A stretch of 64,000 nt of DNA, from the NCBI RefSeq assembly GCF_017640745.1, contig NZ_JAEPQA010000002.1, forward strand, positions 124,001-188,000, given 5' to 3'. This DNA comes from Nisaea sp. (GTDB taxonomy: Bacteria > Pseudomonadota > Alphaproteobacteria > Thalassobaculales > Thalassobaculaceae). Under the pieces are notes generated by a model. The model did no database searches. It was not told where the DNA came from and saw nothing but the letters and a program-made list of their open reading frames with translations. Shown piece after piece: positions 1-11,372 of the stretch (the stretch's first letter is position 1; the number at the start of each line of letters is the position of its first letter). The position numbers and the translations under genes were made by a program.

Positions 1-333
1 ATGATGAACGCGGATGCGCTGAAAAAGCGGCCGCGCAGCGCGCCGGAGCATGGCGAGCTGCCGGTGCTGTTCCTTGGACAGGTCGCCGTGAGCGAGGTCG
101 CTCAGGGGCAGGGGATCGGCTCGATCCTGATGCATCATGTTTTCGCGAAGGCCTGCGCCATCGCGGATCATGCAGGGTGTTTCGCCATTGTACTCGACGT
201 CATGTCGGACGGTGGTGGAGAGGCCTTCGAACGGCGCAGAGGCTGGTACGCCGAATTCGGATTCCAACCCTTCGCGAGCAATCCCGCACGCATGTTCATG
301 ACGATGAAGCAGGTGCGGACATTGGTTGACTGA
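1..333 (+). CDS. GNAT N-acetyltransferase, TacT-like, 5' partial
   Basis: This is the C-terminal part of a GNAT acetyltransferase. The acetyl-CoA loop is seen in LGQVAVSEVAQGQGIGS, and the end runs YAEFGFQPFASNPARMFM. The spacing and the ending resemble the TacT/AtaT group of toxin acetyltransferases, which acetylate aminoacyl-tRNA and usually sit after a ribbon-helix-helix antitoxin. Such proteins are about 160 residues. Here the first beta strands are missing, so the reading frame most likely began before base 1 and the ATG at base 1 is only the window edge. Any antitoxin would lie outside the window. The GNAT fold is secure; the toxin role is inferred from sequence style only. Confidence 0.7.
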   Translation: MMNADALKKRPRSAPEHGELPVLFLGQVAVSEVAQGQGIGSILMHHVFAKACAIADHAGCFAIVLDVMSDGGGEAFERRRGWYAEFGFQPFASNPARMFMTMKQVRTLVD

Positions 334-338
334 AACAG

Positions 339-364
339 AAACGGCCCCTCGAAAGGGGCCGTTT
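339..364. terminator. bidirectional terminator between GNAT and clpB
   Basis: A perfect inverted repeat AAACGGCCCC / GGGGCCGTTT with a short loop lies between two convergent genes. The A-rich and T-rich ends let it work as an intrinsic terminator on either strand. Confidence 0.8.
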
Positions 365-384
365 CTCGCTCAGGTTTGATCTGT

Positions 385-3003
<2,619 letters not shown>

Positions 3004-3173
3004 CGGATATCTCCTTCGTACCGCAAGGTTTGCCGATACGGCCCCGAACACCCCGAACCGGCGGTGCTGAAGCCATTTTTCAGAAAGCCCCGGCGACCGT
3101 TAAGCATCGCCGATTACTCCCTGACTGGGAAGGTTCCATGACCCGAAAGCGGCGTCCGGAACCCGCATCACAG

Positions 3174-3201
3174 ATATGGGGAGCCGCTTGCCCGCCGCAA
3201 G
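3174..3201 (-). promoter_or_regulatory. candidate RpoH (sigma-32) promoter of clpB
   Basis: On the minus strand, CTTGCGG is followed after 13 bases by CCCCATAT. This matches the sigma-32 pattern CTTGnnn-N13-CCCCATnT closely. It would start a leader of about 165 bases before the TTG start of clpB, the expected target. Inferred from motif and position only. Confidence 0.6.
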
Positions 3202-3216
3202 AGGCCGCGATCCGTG

Positions 3217-3244
3217 TTGACAGCCTTCCGAAGCCATTTATGGT
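3217..3244 (+). promoter_or_regulatory. candidate sigma-70 promoter of the MOSC gene
   Basis: TTGACA (a perfect -35) and TATGGT are 16 bases apart. Transcription would start within a few bases of the ATG at 3255, so the MOSC mRNA could be leaderless; no clear SD is visible before that ATG. Weak -10 match. Confidence 0.35.
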
Positions 3245-3254
3245 GCGGTGCACT

Positions 3255-4016
3255 ATGGGAAAAGTCAGCGCGATCTACAGATTCCCCGTCAAGGGCATGA
3301 CCGGAGAGTCCCTGGAGAGCGTTCCGCTCGAGGCGGGGCGCATGCTCCCCAATGACCGTCGTTTCGGAATCCTCCATGGCGGAGCCGCCCGGCGCGCCGA
3401 GGCGGGCGACCGCGACTGGAAAGCGAAAGCCAATTTTCTTCAGCTTGCCCAGGTTGAGAAACTCGCCCAGCTCGAGGCCCGTTTCGACGACGGGAGCGAG
3501 ATCCTGCAGATCTGGCGCAAGGGCCGCAACGTCTCCAGCGGTAAGCTCACCGACGTCAATGGACGGACGGTCCTGGAACAGTTCTTCGCCGCCTTCATGG
3601 CGAAGGAAAGCCGGGGCCAGCCGCGCATTGTCGAGAGCGGGGAGCAGCCCTATTCCGACGTGAAGGTACCGTTCGTCTCCATGATCAATCTGGAAAGCGT
3701 GCGCGATCTGGAACGCGTGGTCGGCCGCAAGGTCGATCCGCTGAGGTTCCGCGGCAATATCCTGATCGAGGGCGTGCCCGCCTGGGAGGAATTCACCTGG
3801 GTCGGCAGGAAGGTGCGGATCGGCGATGCGGAAGTGACGGTGGCCGAGCGGATCGGACGGTGCGCCGCGACCAATGTCGATCCGTCGACCGCGGAACGCG
3901 ACCTGACCATCCCGCGCGACCTGCAGAACGGCTTCGGCCACACCGATTGCGGCATCTATGTCGATGTCACCGGCAGCGGGACCGTGAAGGTCGGGGATCC
4001 GGTCGAGCCGGTCTGA
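3255..4016 (+). CDS. MOSC domain protein
   Basis: The protein of about 253 residues has an N-terminal MOSC beta-barrel segment (SAIYRFPVKGMTGESLE) and a MOSC core with RFRGNILIEG and the conserved cysteine in IGRCAATNVDP. MOSC proteins such as YcbX and mARC bind molybdenum cofactor and reduce N-hydroxylated compounds; the exact substrate here is unknown. The ORF track start at 3030 would run through the clpB promoter and adds an unconserved extension. The ATG at 3255 fits the family start; 3240 is the other choice. The gene is divergent from clpB and is followed six bases later by a GNAT gene, with which it is probably co-transcribed. Confidence 0.88.
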   Translation: MGKVSAIYRFPVKGMTGESLESVPLEAGRMLPNDRRFGILHGGAARRAEAGDRDWKAKANFLQLAQVEKLAQLEARFDDGSEILQIWRKGRNVSSGKLTDVNGRTVLEQFFAAFMAKESRGQPRIVESGEQPYSDVKVPFVSMINLESVRDLERVVGRKVDPLRFRGNILIEGVPAWEEFTWVGRKVRIGDAEVTVAERIGRCAATNVDPSTAERDLTIPRDLQNGFGHTDCGIYVDVTGSGTVKVGDPVEPV

Positions 4017-4021
4017 GCGGG

Positions 4022-4459
4022 ATGCGAACCGTACCGACGTTGCGCGGTCTGAGGGCTGGGGACGCACCGGCTGTTGCTGCCCTGACGGTGCAGCTCGGCT
4101 ATGAGCTCGATCCCGGGACGGCCGGAGACCGGATCGCATCGGTGCTGGATGCCGAAGGGCACCATGCCTTCGGCGCCTTCCTTGACGAGAAGCTGATCGG
4201 TTATCTGCATTGTTTCGACCGTCCGTCGATCGAGAAGGGGCGGGGGCTCGTCGTGCAGGCGCTGGTTGTTGACGAGACCGTCCGGGGAACGGGCGCCGGG
4301 CGCCTGCTGATGGCGGAGGCGGAGCGTCTCGCCTGCGAACTCGGCTGCACCGCCGTGTCGCTGTCGTCCGGCGAACGCCGAGCCGGAGCACACGCCTTTT
4401 ACGAGCGGCTCGGCTATCGGAACTCGTCGGCCTCGCGGTTCTTCACCAAGATTCTCTGA
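4022..4459 (+). CDS. GNAT N-acetyltransferase
   Basis: A single-domain GNAT of 145 residues. The acetyl-CoA binding motif is in VDETVRGTGAGRLLM, and the usual C-terminal HAFYERLGYRNSSASRFFTK follows. It transfers an acetyl group to an unidentified amine. The ATG at 4022 lies five bases after the MOSC stop codon, so the two genes probably form an operon. The longer ORF in the track only reads back through the MOSC gene in another frame. Confidence 0.85.
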   Translation: MRTVPTLRGLRAGDAPAVAALTVQLGYELDPGTAGDRIASVLDAEGHHAFGAFLDEKLIGYLHCFDRPSIEKGRGLVVQALVVDETVRGTGAGRLLMAEAERLACELGCTAVSLSSGERRAGAHAFYERLGYRNSSASRFFTKIL

Positions 4460-4470
4460 GTCCAGACAAA

Positions 4471-4501
4471 GAAAAACCGGCCTACGTTGCCGCAGGCCGG
4501 T
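4471..4501 (-). terminator. intrinsic terminator of the DUF4167/prmC transcript
   Basis: ACCGGCCT and AGGCCGGT form an 8-bp stem with a 10-base loop. Read on the minus strand the stem is followed by TTTTTC, so it mainly terminates the minus-strand operon ending in DUF4167; it may also stop the GNAT transcript. Confidence 0.7.
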
Positions 4502-4523
4502 CTTCATCGACAATTTTTCGGTA

Positions 4524-5258
4524 TCAGTCCTCGCCGGCAAGCGGCAGGGCCTGTTCCTCCGGAGCGGCAACCTTGCGCGGGCGGCCGCGCCGGCGGACCG
4601 GCTTCGGTTCTTCGCCCGCATCGGCCTGTTCGCCTTCCTCTGCGGCAGTGCCGGGGATCGCCTTCGGCAGCCCCGAATCGCTGGCGCCGAGCATGGCGCG
4701 AAGGGCGGCATCGTTGTCCGAACCGCTGGCTCCGGCTTCCGGAGCGCCGCCTCCGTTCCGGCGCCGGCGCGGCGGCCGTGCCGGCCGTTCCTGCTGCTGG
4801 TCGTCCTGCTCGGCCGCTTCGGCATCCTGACGCCGCTCGCTGCGAGTCCGGCGTGGCGACGACTGATCGTCGTCGGACCGATGCTGCTGCTGCTGAGGCT
4901 GCGGCTGGTCGTTCTGCTCGTCGCCGTCGTTGTCGCTGTCGCCACGCTGCTGGAAGTCCGGCTGGGAGCCGCTCTCCTGCTGTGCGGCGTTGCGGCGCGC
5001 CTCGTTCTCTTCATTGTACATGCTGTAGATGCGGAAATAGTGGTCCGCATGCTGGAAGAGGCTCTCCGCCAGCACCCGGTCTCCCGCCGTCGAGGCATCG
5101 CGGGCCAGCGTCAGGTATTTCTCGTAGACCTGATGCGCATTGCCGCGGATCCGCACATCGGGCCCGTTGCTGTCGAACGTTTGATTCCTGTTGGGGACAT
5201 TCGGGCGGCGATTGTTGCCGCGACCCCGCCCACGCTTTGAATGGGGACCTTGTCTCAT
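4524..5258 (-). CDS. DUF4167 domain protein
   Basis: The protein has 244 residues. A basic Gly/Arg/Asn-rich start (RQGPHSKRGRGRGNNRR) leads into the conserved DUF4167 core, GNAHQVYEKYLTLARDA to HADHYFRIYSMYNEE, at about residues 38-90. The remainder is low-complexity: Gln-rich, acidic and Arg/Pro-rich, and probably disordered. The family is largely alphaproteobacterial and typically encoded next to prmC, as here; the basic tails suggest RNA or ribosome association, but no function is established. It is the last gene of the minus-strand block, before a terminator. Confidence 0.9.
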   Translation of the reverse strand: MRQGPHSKRGRGRGNNRRPNVPNRNQTFDSNGPDVRIRGNAHQVYEKYLTLARDASTAGDRVLAESLFQHADHYFRIYSMYNEENEARRNAAQQESGSQPDFQQRGDSDNDGDEQNDQPQPQQQQHRSDDDQSSPRRTRSERRQDAEAAEQDDQQQERPARPPRRRRNGGGAPEAGASGSDNDAALRAMLGASDSGLPKAIPGTAAEEGEQADAGEEPKPVRRRGRPRKVAAPEEQALPLAGED

Positions 5259-5521
5259 GGTCGATTACTTTGCCGTTGTGTAGGGGAGCCAAATTTGGCG
5301 CCCGAGCCAAAACACCGATCCACACCGCGTGTGTGATCGAAACATCCGGTCGCCATCGGACGGACTGTTTCCGAACCGATGCGCTGATTTCTTACCGGGA
5401 TGGTTTCCAGCAACAGCGTCTGCCCCCTCGGCACCTGTTGCATGGGAAGAGACTAGCGGTTTGAGACAGCTATTCCAAGTTCTAAATCCCGCAATCCAAA
5501 AGGGCTTTTTCCCGGGGCGGA
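5259..5521 (-). promoter_or_regulatory. spacer between prmC and DUF4167
   Basis: No gene is seen in these 263 bases. They hold a perfect 12-bp palindrome GCCAAATTTGGC (5288-5299), a nearby half-repeat GCCAAAA, and CACAC/GTGTG arms (5321-5333). These lie just upstream of DUF4167 on the minus strand and could be operator or promoter elements. No confident -35/-10 pair was found. Confidence 0.3.
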
Positions 5522-6382
5522 TCAGGTTCGCCGCACCAGAATGCATCTTCGAATGCCTGCGAGATCATTCCGGAAACCGGTCACGACGAGTCCTGCCGAC
5601 CGCATGAGGCGTGCGATGTCGTCACCCTGACCTTCACCGAATTCGAGCACGGCGACCCCCTTTTCGGAGAGGAGGGAATCCAAGCTTTCCGCGATGTTAC
5701 GGTAGGCATCGAGCCCATCCATACCCCCGTCCAGCGCACCTCGCGGATCGTGGTCCCGCACTTCCGGTTGCAGCGAATCAATCTCCGATGTGGGGATGTA
5801 GGGAGGGTTCGAGAGCACGACATCGAACGGACCTGTCACGTTCGAACCCCAGGAAGAACAGATCATTCGTGCACGGTCGGAAAGAGATAGTTTCTGCGCG
5901 TTTCGGCTCGCCACGGCAATGCAGTCCGGATCGATATCTACCCCCGTGCCCGATGCGTTCGGATATTCGCTGAGGGCGGCGAGCAGCAGGCATCCGGTAC
6001 CTGTTCCGAGATCCAGAATGCTTAGCGGTGCCGAGCGGTCCGGAAAGCGCTCCCGAAGTGCGTCGACGAGGGTTTCGCTGTCCGGACGCGGATCGAGGGT
6101 CGCTGGGGAGAGCTCGAATTCGAGGCTCCAGAACTCCCGGCTGCCGAGAATGCGGGATACCGGCTCTCCGGCGCTGCGCCGCTCCAGAAAGGCTTCGAAA
6201 CGGGCGGCAGGCGCGGCCGGTACCGTCTCGTCTTCCCGGCCGTGCAGCCGTCCGCTCTCACCGAGCGCGAAGGCCAGAAGAAGGCGCGCGTCTAGGCGCG
6301 GCGAGTCGGCGCCGGCGGCGGAGAGCCGGCGCATCGCGCCGGTTATCAGCGCGCCGATCGTGGGGTCGGCTTCCGAGGCCAT
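5522..6382 (-). CDS. prmC: peptide chain release factor N5-glutamine methyltransferase PrmC
   Basis: PrmC methylates the glutamine of the GGQ motif in release factors, using S-adenosylmethionine. The 286-residue protein has an N-terminal helical domain that recognises the release factor (residues 1-90), the SAM-binding motif LDLGTGTGCLLL, and the catalytic NPPY motif in VVLSNPPYIP. Its start overlaps the stop of prfA by one base (TGATG), so it is translated together with its own substrate. Length and motifs are normal. Confidence 0.96.
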   Translation of the reverse strand: MASEADPTIGALITGAMRRLSAAGADSPRLDARLLLAFALGESGRLHGREDETVPAAPAARFEAFLERRSAGEPVSRILGSREFWSLEFELSPATLDPRPDSETLVDALRERFPDRSAPLSILDLGTGTGCLLLAALSEYPNASGTGVDIDPDCIAVASRNAQKLSLSDRARMICSSWGSNVTGPFDVVLSNPPYIPTSEIDSLQPEVRDHDPRGALDGGMDGLDAYRNIAESLDSLLSEKGVAVLEFGEGQGDDIARLMRSAGLVVTGFRNDLAGIRRCILVRRT

Positions 6383-7446
6383 CAGGAAAGCGCCGCGAGG
6401 CGGGCCGCTTCGTCTTCTGCGGTCAGCGCATCGACCAGCTCGTCCAGCGCCTCTCCCGAGATCACCTTGTCGATCTTGTAGAGCGTCAGGTTGATCCGGT
6501 GGTCGGTGACCCGGCCCTGGGGGAAGTTGTAGGTCCGGATCCGTTCGGACCGGTCGCCGCTGCCGACCTGGCCCTTGCGGTCGGCCGCACGCTCGTCGGC
6601 GAGACGCTGGCGTTCGTGGTCGTAGAGCCGGGCGCGGAGGATCTTCATCGCCTTGGCGCGGTTCTTGTGCTGCGATTTCTCGTCCTGCTGCGAGACCACG
6701 ATTCCGGACGGGATGTGGGTGATGCGGACGGCGCTTTCCGTCGTGTTCACGTGCTGGCCGCCGGCGCCGCTGGCGCGGAACACATCGACGCGGAGATCCT
6801 TCTCCTCGATCTCGAGATCGACATCCTCGGCTTCGGGCAGGACGGCAACGGTCGCGGCCGAGGTGTGAATGCGTCCGCCGGATTCCGTCACCGGCACGCG
6901 CTGTACCCGGTGCACGCCGGATTCGAATTTGAGCCGCGCGAAGACCGAGCGACCGCTGATCTCGGCGATGGCTTCCTTGTAGCCGCCGATATCGTTCTCC
7001 GAAATCTCCATGATCTCGAACTTCCAGCCTTTCTGGGCGGCGTAGCGCTGGTACATGCCGAAGAGATCGCTGGCAAACAGGGCGGCTTCGTCGCCGCCGG
7101 TTCCGGCGCGGACTTCGAGGATCGCGTTCTTCTCGTCCGCTTCGTCCTTCGGCAGCAGCAGGATCTGAACCTCATGCTCAAGCGCCGGAAGTTCTTTTTC
7201 CAGGCGCTCGATCTCCTCCGCCGCCATGTCTTCCATGTCGGGGTCCTCAAGCAGGCTCCGCGCGTCCTCGAGTTCCTTGCGCATTTCCTTCAGCTCGGTG
7301 ACCTTCTCGGCCACGGGCGCGAGTTCGGACAGCTCGCGGGAGAGTTTCGCGATGTCCTGCGAGGCAACGCCGTCGCCGGAAGCGAGCATCGCTTCCAGTT
7401 CCTTGTGTCGGGCGAGCACGCGTTCGAGATTTGCCTGCAGGCTCAC
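6382..7446 (-). CDS. prfA: peptide chain release factor 1
   Basis: RF1 reads UAA and UAG stop codons and releases the nascent chain. The 354-residue protein carries the anticodon-like PVT motif ([16 protein letters not shown]), as expected of RF1 rather than RF2, and the peptidyl hydrolysis motif GGQ in [12 protein letters not shown]. The start shares four bases (ATGA) with the hemA stop, and the stop overlaps the prmC start, giving a tightly coupled hemA-prfA-prmC unit. Confidence 0.97.
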   Translation of the reverse strand: MSLQANLERVLARHKELEAMLASGDGVASQDIAKLSRELSELAPVAEKVTELKEMRKELEDARSLLEDPDMEDMAAEEIERLEKELPALEHEVQILLLPKDEADEKNAILEVRAGTGGDEAALFASDLFGMYQRYAAQKGWKFEIMEISENDIGGYKEAIAEISGRSVFARLKFESGVHRVQRVPVTESGGRIHTSAATVAVLPEAEDVDLEIEEKDLRVDVFRASGAGGQHVNTTESAVRITHIPSGIVVSQQDEKSQHKNRAKAMKILRARLYDHERQRLADERAADRKGQVGSGDRSERIRTYNFPQGRVTDHRINLTLYKIDKVISGEALDELVDALTAEDEAARLAALS

Positions 7447-8735
7447 TCGTCTTCTCCTTGTTCTTCGTCGAGACCGAACAGCTCCACCAGCGTGGCGATG
7501 GTCCGGTCGTCCAGTGTCTCGGTGGCGGCGAGGCGCCGCAGGTGCTCCGACGGCGCATGCAGGATGCGCTTGAGGAGAAGCCGCGTCGCTTCCTCCGCGG
7601 TCAGGTTCGGCTGTTCCTCGTGCAGCGCCGTCCGCATCGCTTCCAGATGCTGCCGTATGCGCACGATGGCCGGCGCCGCGGTGCGCCCGCTCTGGTCCGA
7701 AAGGAACCGGGCAACAGCCGCAGCGACCAGCTCGCGGGCCCGGTCCGCCTCCGCCCGGCGCGCGTTCTTGCCTTCGGTGGCGGTGCGCTCCAGATCCTCA
7801 AGGTCGAAGAGGAAGGCTTCGTCGATCCGGTTGATTGCGGGATCGATATCCGGCGGCACCGAGAGATCGACCAGGAAGATCGGGCGATAGCGGCGCTTCT
7901 GCAAGGCGCTCTCGATCATTTCCGCGCTCAGCAGGGCGCGGCCTTCGCCGACGGCCGCGATCACGATGTCAGCTTCCGTGAGCGCGGAGGAGAGTTCCGC
8001 GAACGGCCGGAAATGCGCTTCGAGAGATTTCGCGGTCGCCTGTGCCCTGCGGTCGATCCGGTCGATTACAGTCACCGGTGTGCCGTGCCCGTCGCGCAGC
8101 TGCTCGGCAAGGATGAGCCCGAGCTCACCGGCGCCCAGAAGCAGGGCCTTCGTACTGTCGAGCGCGCCATGGACGTCCTTGGCGACGGCGAGGGCGGCGG
8201 CCGCGATGGAGACCGGACCTTCGGCGATGCGGGTTTCGCGGCGGACCTGCCGGGCGGCCTCGAAGGCGGCGCTCATGGTCGCGTCGATCAGCGGGCCGGA
8301 GGATTTCAGGCTGCGGGCGAGACGGTGACCGGCCCGCATCTGGCCGAGGATCTGGGGCTCGCCGATCACCTGGCTGTCGAGAGAGGCCGCGACCCTGAAG
8401 AGATGGGCGACGGCATCGCCGCCGACATGGCGATAGAGCAGGGGTTCCAGCAGCGCCGGGTCGAGTCCGACCGGGGCGCAGAGGATCTTCGCGATCACGC
8501 TGCGCGCTTCCTCGGGGTTGGGGAAGACGCCCGCGACCTCGACCCGGTCGCAGGTCGAGAGCGGCATCGCCTCCTCGACCCCGAAGACGCGGAGCGACCG
8601 CAGAACGACCGGCAGTTCCTCGTCGGCGACGAAGAGCTGCTCGCGGATCGCATCCGGACAGGTGCGGTGGTTGACGCCGACGACGGCGAAACGGTGCAGG
8701 TCCTGAAAGAGCGGGGAAGCGGGGCGGTCCGCCAA
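7443..8735 (-). CDS. hemA: glutamyl-tRNA reductase (C5 pathway)
   Basis: GluTR reduces glutamyl-tRNA to glutamate-1-semialdehyde, the first committed step of tetrapyrrole synthesis by the C5 route. The 430-residue protein shows the N-terminal catalytic domain with [10 protein letters not shown] and the catalytic cysteine in LSTCDRVEV (residue 62; the usual Asn after Cys is Asp), then [15 protein letters not shown], a Rossmann NADPH domain with LLLGAGELG, and a helical dimerisation domain. The start is a TTG, 12 bases after the hisS stop, with a weak GAGG upstream. Most alphaproteobacteria instead use 5-aminolevulinate synthase, an unrelated enzyme also called HemA, so this gene is unusual in this setting. 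Confidence 0.93.
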   Translation of the reverse strand: MADRPASPLFQDLHRFAVVGVNHRTCPDAIREQLFVADEELPVVLRSLRVFGVEEAMPLSTCDRVEVAGVFPNPEEARSVIAKILCAPVGLDPALLEPLLYRHVGGDAVAHLFRVAASLDSQVIGEPQILGQMRAGHRLARSLKSSGPLIDATMSAAFEAARQVRRETRIAEGPVSIAAAALAVAKDVHGALDSTKALLLGAGELGLILAEQLRDGHGTPVTVIDRIDRRAQATAKSLEAHFRPFAELSSALTEADIVIAAVGEGRALLSAEMIESALQKRRYRPIFLVDLSVPPDIDPAINRIDEAFLFDLEDLERTATEGKNARRAEADRARELVAAAVARFLSDQSGRTAAPAIVRIRQHLEAMRTALHEEQPNLTAEEATRLLLKRILHAPSEHLRRLAATETLDDRTIATLVELFGLDEEQGEDE

Positions 8736-8747
8736 AACCGGGCCTCG

Positions 8748-9992
8748 CTAGACCTCGGCTTTGAGATGGTCCCCGATCTTGCCCAGCGCGATTTCGGTCT
8801 GGGTGCCTGAATCCAGGTCCCGGACGGTCGCGACGCCGTTTTCGAGTTCCGTCTCGCCGAGAATGACGGCGTGGCTGGCACCGAGTTTGTTGGCCCGCTT
8901 CATGCGTTTTCCAAGATTGCCCGAATAACCCATTTCGACAGCTATGCCGGCCTTGCGCAAGTCATGGCTGAGCTTGATCGCCGCGATGGCGGCTTCTTCG
9001 CCGACCGGGATCACCGCGACCGGGCGTGCGGGGGCTGCCGGTGCCTCGATCATCATCGCGATGCGCTCGATGCCCGCCGCCCAGCCGACGCCGGGGGTGG
9101 ACGGGCCGCCCATCATCTCGACCAGACCGTCATAGCGCCCGCCGGCCATTACCGTGCCCTGCGCGCCGAGGCGGTCGGTCACGAACTCGTAGGCGGTGTG
9201 GCAATAGTAGTCGAGGCCGCGCACGAGCCGGTCGTTCTGCCGGTAGGGTACGCCGACGGCCTCGAGACCGGCCTTTACCGTACCGTAGAAGTCCTGGCTT
9301 GCCGCGTTCAGATAATCGCCGAAGGAGGGAGCGTTGGCGACGATCGCCCGATCGCCCTCGTCCTTGCTGTCGAGGATGCGCAGCGGGTTCACCTCGAGGC
9401 GGCGCAGGCTGTCCTCGGAGAGGCCGTCCTTGTGGCCGATCAGGTAGTCGACCAGCGCCGTACGGTAGGCCTCGCGGCTCTCGGTGTCGCCGAGCGTGTT
9501 CAGCTCAAGCACGACGCCGTCGAAAATCCCGAGCGCGTCGAGAATGTCGGCGCCGACAGTGATGACCTCGATATCGGCCTGCGGTGCCGGGACACCGAGC
9601 AGCTCCACGCCGATCTGGTGGAACTGGCGCTGGCGGCCCTTCTGCGGACGCTCGTAGCGGAACATCGGGCCCTGGTAGAACAGCTTCAGCGGCAGGTCCT
9701 GGGTCAGGCCGCCGGAGATCAGGGCGCGGGCTACGCCGGCGGTTCCCTCCGGGCGCAGGGTAATGGTCTCGCCGCCGCGGTCGGTGAAGCTGTACATCTC
9801 CTTCGAGACCACGTCCGAGGTCTCGCCGAGCGTGCGGGCGAAGACTTCGGTGAATTCGAAGATCGGCGTCTGGATCTCGCTGAAACCGTACCGGGCCGCG
9901 GTCGCGAGCGCGGTTTCCACAACATGGCGATGCCGCCGCGCGTCCTCGCCGAGCAGGTCGTGGGTGCCGCGAACGGGTTGCAGTTTCGCCAT
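8748..9992 (-). CDS. hisS: histidyl-tRNA synthetase
   Basis: A class II synthetase charging tRNA-His. Motifs seen in order are RGTHDLLG, the motif 2 region [13 protein letters not shown], the histidine-binding [13 protein letters not shown], and [14 protein letters not shown] near motif 3, followed by the anticodon-binding C-terminal domain. The ORF track start at 10073 is too long: the ATG at 9992 has AAGGA eight bases upstream and gives the expected [12 protein letters not shown]. The product is 414 residues. It lies between ispG and hemA on the same strand. Confidence 0.96.
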   Translation of the reverse strand: MAKLQPVRGTHDLLGEDARRHRHVVETALATAARYGFSEIQTPIFEFTEVFARTLGETSDVVSKEMYSFTDRGGETITLRPEGTAGVARALISGGLTQDLPLKLFYQGPMFRYERPQKGRQRQFHQIGVELLGVPAPQADIEVITVGADILDALGIFDGVVLELNTLGDTESREAYRTALVDYLIGHKDGLSEDSLRRLEVNPLRILDSKDEGDRAIVANAPSFGDYLNAASQDFYGTVKAGLEAVGVPYRQNDRLVRGLDYYCHTAYEFVTDRLGAQGTVMAGGRYDGLVEMMGGPSTPGVGWAAGIERIAMMIEAPAAPARPVAVIPVGEEAAIAAIKLSHDLRKAGIAVEMGYSGNLGKRMKRANKLGASHAVILGETELENGVATVRDLDSGTQTEIALGKIGDHLKAEV

Positions 9993-10114
9993 TGGTCCGG
10001 TCCTTTCAAACGCACCCGCGGCGAGATGCGCGCGGGCGGCTCGGTTTATGCCGCGAAATCGGCTCGGATTCAAACGGATGAGATGATTTCAGGCCCTGAA
10101 TCCGCTTTCCCGGA

Positions 10115-11257
10115 TCAGGAGGCTGCCGGAGAGACCGCGACGGCGGCCTGTTCGGCGGCCAGTTCCTTCTCGATCTCCGCCGCCTTCTCTTCGACCAGCG
10201 AGACCAGATGATCGACGATGCTCTCGTCTTTCAGGCGGTGGTGCGGCAGGCCGGCGATATAGACCTGGTGCGTGCCCTTGCCCCCGCCGGTGAAGCCGAT
10301 ATCGGTCTCTCGGGCCTCGCCCGGACCGTTCACCACGCAGCCGATCACCGAGAGGGTCATCGGCGTGGTGATGTGGGAGAGCCGCTGCTCGAGAACCTCG
10401 ACGGTCTTGATGACGTCGAACTGCTGGCGGGCGCAGGACGGACAGGAAATCACGTTCACGCCGCGGTGGCGCAGGTTCAGCGACTTCAGGATGTCGAAGC
10501 CGACCTTCACCTCGTCCACGGGATCGGAGGAGAGGGAAACGCGGATCGTGTCGCCGATCCCGCTCCACAGCAGCATGCCCATGCCGATCGAGCTTTTCAC
10601 CGAGCCGATGCGGAACCCGCCGGCTTCGGTGATGCCGAGATGCAGCGGGTAGTCGCAGGCGTCCGCGAGGCCCTGATAGGCGGCGACGGCAAGGAATACG
10701 TCGGAGGCCTTCACGCTGATCTTGGTCTCGAAGAAATCGTTGTCCTCGAGGATCTTCAGGTGGTCGAGCGCGCTTTCGACCATCGCCTCGGGGCAGGGCT
10801 CGCCGTATTTCTCCAGCAGGTGCTTCTCGAGGCTCCCGGCATTGACGCCGACGCGGATCGAGCAGCCGTGATCCTTGGCCGCCTTCACCACCTCGCGCAC
10901 CCGGTCGGCGCTGCCGATATTGCCCGGATTGATGCGCAGGCAGGCGGCGCCCGCCTCGGCGGCCTCGATGGCCCGTTTGTAGTGGAAATGGATGTCGGCC
11001 ACGATCGGCACCGGGCTCGCCTTGACGATCTCCGGCATCGCGGCGGTCGAGGCCTCGTCCGGGCAGGAGACGCGCACGATGTCGGCCCCGGCGTCGGCGC
11101 AGGCCTGGATCTGCGCGATCGTCGCCTTGGCGTCGGCGGTCAGTGTGTTCGTCATGGTCTGCACGGTGATCGGGGCATCGCCGCCGACCAGCACGTTTCC
11201 GACGCGGATCTGACGGGACTTGCGCCGGTGGATGTCGCGGTAGGGCCGCACGCTCAT
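10115..11257 (-). CDS. ispG: 4-hydroxy-3-methylbut-2-enyl diphosphate synthase (flavodoxin)
   Basis: IspG makes HMBPP from MEcPP in the non-mevalonate (MEP) isoprenoid pathway, using a 4Fe-4S cluster. The 380-residue protein has the TIM-barrel part ([25 protein letters not shown]) and the cluster ligands in [10 protein letters not shown] and [11 protein letters not shown]. Length fits the two-domain bacterial form. It lies between the RodZ-like gene and hisS, an order also seen in Enterobacteria (rodZ-ispG-hisS). Confidence 0.97.
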   Translation of the reverse strand: MSVRPYRDIHRRKSRQIRVGNVLVGGDAPITVQTMTNTLTADAKATIAQIQACADAGADIVRVSCPDEASTAAMPEIVKASPVPIVADIHFHYKRAIEAAEAGAACLRINPGNIGSADRVREVVKAAKDHGCSIRVGVNAGSLEKHLLEKYGEPCPEAMVESALDHLKILEDNDFFETKISVKASDVFLAVAAYQGLADACDYPLHLGITEAGGFRIGSVKSSIGMGMLLWSGIGDTIRVSLSSDPVDEVKVGFDILKSLNLRHRGVNVISCPSCARQQFDVIKTVEVLEQRLSHITTPMTLSVIGCVVNGPGEARETDIGFTGGGKGTHQVYIAGLPHHRLKDESIVDHLVSLVEEKAAEIEKELAAEQAAVAVSPAAS

Positions 11258-11372
11258 GGGATGTTCCGCTCGCTTTCTCAGGCTAACTGCGAGATGGCGT
11301 TCGGGGTCTTATAAAGCAAGCAGGCGCCGCGGGTAAACGGCGCCTTCATGACGTTTGCACCGTGATGCGGGA

